Of a stretch of 64,000 nucleotides of DNA, positions 60,295-64,000 are shown one piece after another. The stretch covers positions 50,147,501 through 50,211,500 of the forward strand of contig NC_071670.1 of the NCBI RefSeq assembly GCF_028554725.1. Direction: 5' to 3'. The stretch is from Zeugodacus cucurbitae. Lineage: Eukaryota; Arthropoda; Insecta; Diptera; Tephritidae. The stretch's first letter is position 1; each line of letters opens with the position of its first letter. The notes under the pieces were generated by a model, which had not been told where the DNA came from, did no database searches, and saw only the letters and a program-made list of their open reading frames with translations. Made by a program: the position numbers and the translations under genes.

Positions 60295-63200
60295 TTTACT
60301 TAGAATCATTACAGAGCACGAAATGAAGTACGTCTATGTTTAGCAGAATGTTTGAATTCATTCAGTCATTCTGACAGTTTCTTGAAAGTGACTATAAAAT
60401 ACTTGGAAAGCGATAAAATCATTCATTTTGTAAAAGAGAACGGAAAACTGAAGCAAAGATGTTGAGCCAATTCCTGGAGATTTTCTGTTCATGTGGAACA
60501 AAGTTTTATGCTAAAGAAATACCTTTATGTGACGAACTTTTTCTGTAACATTTTGTCATTATTAAAGCTACATTTTGACACTCACTTTATGGTTGAATTC
60601 TTAAGCCCTTATATCTATCGAATTTCACTTTCTTTGACATAATATAAAGGTAAAGTTTGATATTGGAAGATCATCTGCATAATTTTAAATTTATTTGTTT
60701 AATTAATTAATCATCAGGACAAAGCAACAAATTGACTGATTAACGAGTTAATTATCGAAATGCCTCCTGCTGTTTGTTCAAAATACATTCATATGTGTCA
60801 ACTACCGTTGTCATTCTATTTATTTAGTTATATTCCTATTTCCCTATAGAAAAATGTTCAGAAAAAGTCATAAGGTAAATAGCAAAATCTCTTCGTACGA
60901 TTCATCAGAAAAAATCAAAAGCCGAATGATGCGTGAAAGACTATACGCAAATTCGCAGAAATGTTTGCAGTTACTGTGAAAATAAATCTTAGTTTGTCTG
61001 TGTGTTAATATAAAAAAAATCAATTTATTTCCAGATTTCAAAGCTGAAGCACTAAACATGATAACACAACCCTCATGCTGTACTTTCGGCTTCTACTTTT
61101 GTTGGCTTGCACTACACTAAATTGCAGAGAATACGGGTATATAGCACTTCCAGAGAGAAAGTAGACAGCTAACACTGCTTTGAGATTACAAGTGAAATTG
61201 TAAGATTTCCTATTTGCTGTCTAAAACTTCAGCTCAACGGCTTTCAATAACAATCTCTCTTTATGTATTTGTGCGTGTGTGTGTGTATTCAAATAATAAA
61301 TATCATGTCAAATACATTTGCCTGATTTTATGCAAAATGAGTTTACATCAAATTCATAGACTTTTATCAAAATTAATATTTCCAAGTTTAATTTATTTAG
61401 CCTTTCGTACGCTGCTGCTTGCATTGTTTTTGTTGTTGTTGCTTGGTTTTGGCATTTTCTTATTTATATTATTTGTTTTTATTATTATACAACTGCTGCC
61501 GACTGCCGACTGTCGACTGCCACTGACATTGTTGTTTATGCTCGTTACGGTTATTGTGTCAGTCGTATTTCGGTTAATGTTGGCCAACAACAACAACAGC
61601 AACATATACATACAAACGCAGAAACATACATTGCGACTGAGTAAGGATTCACACCCAAGCAATAGCACCCACACACGCCCACTGCCTAGCCACTGCCTGA
61701 CTGAAATTACTTTTCTACACTCTCTGGCATCAGCAAGCAGCATAAAAGCTATACAAAATGCTCCACAACTGACTCGACTCAACGAGTGATTTTATTACTC
61801 CTTAGTATGGGTGTATGTGTGTGTGTTGGTGTGTTGTTATGGCTCTTACTGGCAATGTCCTGCTTTGGACTGCTGGCGGCTGGCTGCCGGACCACTTGGC
61901 CGAGTTTTGTTGCGACTTTAGTTTGGTTGTAATTTTATTACGTTTTCGGGTTTGTTTGTTTCATTCGTTATGCTCACGCATAGCAGCAGCCACAGATGGC
62001 AACGCAAACACGCAACAAACTCACATACATACATACATACAAACATATATATTCATGTACTGTTAAGTATGTTTTTTTGGTGAAATCACAAATTTTTGTT
62101 GCCTGCAATTTCTGCCACATTTATTGCTGGCTAGCTTATTTGTTATTATGTTTCTATAGCTTCCACCATCCCCACCTGCTCCGCCTCCTCCCTCACTCCG
62201 GCTCCTACTCTAAGGCCACAAGTGCCTGCTTTCTTGTTTTTTTTGTTTTTGCTTTTGTTTTCGGTGTCGTAATTATTTGCTGCCTGTGGCTGGCAGGCAG
62301 GCAGCGAACGGTTAAATTAGAGTTTATGTTATTGAAAATGCGTGAAAATCGCCATTTAAATAGCTGTGCCTTGGCTCGCTCTCTCACTCTCGGGTTAACT
62401 ATAAATTTCATTGTTTCTTGCGTTTGTGTCGGTTGGTTGTGTTGGCGGTTACTACGCATTTTGTCGCTATAAATTGTATTTTCTGGTCATCGCGTTTAAT
62501 TTGTTTTTGAGTGCAAATGTCTTTTGGGCCACTCTAGTAAATCCAATCGAGTCGTTTTCATGCTTTTTTATGCCGCCATAAAAGTGCAATTGTCAATTGA
62601 ATTGAAACCTATCACAGAGTTGGGGGTATATGGAGAGAATGTGCGTTGAATAGTATAGCTATGTATATAAGTGTATACATTTTCGGATAGTGTAATCATC
62701 ATTACTACTTTAACACAAAAATAATTGTTTGCAGACATTTATTGAATGGATTTTTATTACAAAATAATATTTTCAGCAGTTTTTTTACCGAATTTTATCC
62801 CTGCCGTAAAAATGTTAAGTATTATATTTCCAGGGAAATTGCTCAAAAAGGTAATAAAGAAGCCAAAATATATAAATCAGTTGTTTCTAGCGAGTTATAT
62901 TATGTATTCATTCACATTAAACAATAATATTAAACGTAAGCCGTATGATAACCTCGTATGAGGGAGTTTAGAATATTTGTACTCTTGGCATTTAGCACTT
63001 CTCAATATGTATACACTTCAATAAAATTTCGGAAATGACAAATCGAACAAACAAATACCATAAGTCTAATGCACTGGTATAAAAAATACAAACAGGATGG
63101 CAAGTACTTCTACCACTTCATTTATAGGTCTACATACTGACTTCTAATGATTGCGGATAACATTGTTTTTGTTTTCGTAACGAAATATGTTTGACATAAA

Positions 63201-64000
63201 AGCAGAGCTTAAACTTAATGAGCAAAGAAGTAGTGAATATATCTTCAAATTCTACAATGGTCAGTGGCAGAATACTTTATCAGATCTTATAACAAACATA
63301 TAGAAAGCGATAGTCAAGCAAGCAGATGGTCTGTATGTGAGAATCGAATATAAAGGATCAGCATCAACAATAGTTAAATGACATTACTGGATTGTGTGCA
63401 AATTCGTGAATTAGGATTTGTTTTCCCAATACAAAACGGATACTTGTTCTATTTCCACGCCCAAAAAAGTAACAGATAGACCGACCGGTGACTCAAAATT
63501 TACTTTAAAAATTGCTAGATACTATTCTTAGAGTAAATATGTCTTAAACGAAAAGTAAGTCAAATTATTTCTTATTTCCCATCGAAGGAAACTCACAGAG
63601 TGGAAATTTGATAAAATATTTTCAAAAGATAACGTCACATATTTTAAGAATAATAATAATAAAATTTCGAAGATGAAAAAAAGCACACCAGCATCTATTT
63701 TCAGATAAAAATTATATTCTTTAGAATATTGAGCGTGATTTATGACAAATTTGTCAAAAATGATTCAGACTCTCAAAAGTATATAAGCAATGTAAAAAAT
63801 AATTTATTACAGAAACATGTTTACGATAGAGGACATTTTGGAACATATGAGAATAAGTTACCAACAAACAACCTAAAACCAACTAGTGTCCGACCGACAC
63901 CCAATTTTTGGCCGAAGCCGATGCCGATAACAAAAAAAAAATACAAATAACATCACAAAATAAATAAAAAAATCGATTCATATGTAAATATGAAGGTGTG
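60295..64000. other. non-coding to the end of the window
   Basis: AT-rich, with TTG and CAACAACAACAACAG runs near 61430 and 61590, GGCAGGCAGGCAG near 62294, and CATACATACATACATA near 62022. The frames 61214-61789 and 61393-61782 overlap on opposite strands and are Leu- or Asn-rich repeat translations. No gene recognised. Confidence 0.45.

Noticed and set aside
61214..62472. Open frames of 191, 129 and 158 codons near the right end
   Set aside because: They overlap on opposite strands and consist of Leu/Phe- or Asn-rich stretches from TTG/CAA repeats. No recognised motif.

Overview
This window is animal nuclear DNA and looks like a higher fly, most likely a tephritid fruit fly (Bactrocera, Zeugodacus or Ceratitis type). 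It is AT-rich, has an insect GT-AG splice donor, carries only one recognisable host protein exon, and is full of CAA/TTG and CA/TA microsatellites, mariner relatives, Helitrons and an INE-1-like repeat (the one bearing 'TCCGTCCGTCCG' and 'GGTTACACCCGAACTTA'). The genus call is inference. No bacterial gene organisation, CRISPR array or operon is present.

The one clear host gene is on the minus strand at 33566-34589. It is the 5' coding exon of an ionotropic glutamate receptor that I recognise as NMDA receptor subunit 2 (Nmdar2). The exon codes for a long Asn/Gln/Ser-rich leader, an internal signal-peptide-like stretch and the first strands of the amino-terminal domain, and it ends at a consensus GTGAGT donor. 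No downstream exon is visible in the left 33.5 kb, so that part reads as a very long first intron. DNA right of 34.6 kb is upstream or 5' flanking. A second, weak candidate first exon on the plus strand ends at a GTAAGT donor at 26906/26907.

Nearly everything else that can be identified is mobile DNA. Left part (1-16 kb): a mariner deletion derivative (1129), a DD41D-type Tc1/mariner remnant (2686), an INE-1-like element (7317), a LINE tail (10890), a decayed mariner transposase (11486) and a LINE RNase H piece (13851). Centre (16.4-34 kb): a four-level nest at 16461-18198, Helitrons at 20221 and 27781, a TTAA-flanked MITE at 21678, a DD41D element at 30381 and an INE-1-like copy at 32347. 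Right part (37-60 kb): INE-1-like copies at 37550, 39150, 48709 and 56627; a mariner > Helitron > pentamer-satellite nest at 45494-47115; a hAT-type MITE with a perfect 8-bp duplication inside the 48709 copy; and an INE-1-like > mariner > pogo/Tigger nest at 56627-60294.

Two items stand out. (1) The Helitron at 27781-28515 runs past its normal CTAG end and carries 113 bp of a histone H2B coding sequence (37 full codons, uninterrupted) to a second CTAG, then resumes the flanking repeat. This is a clean read-through (3' transduction) capture. (2) The pogo/Tigger element at 57650-59684 has perfect 20-bp ends, a TA duplication and an apparently intact two-exon transposase of 490 residues, so it may be recently active. 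The remaining stretches are AT-rich non-coding DNA with microsatellites, in which I recognise nothing further.
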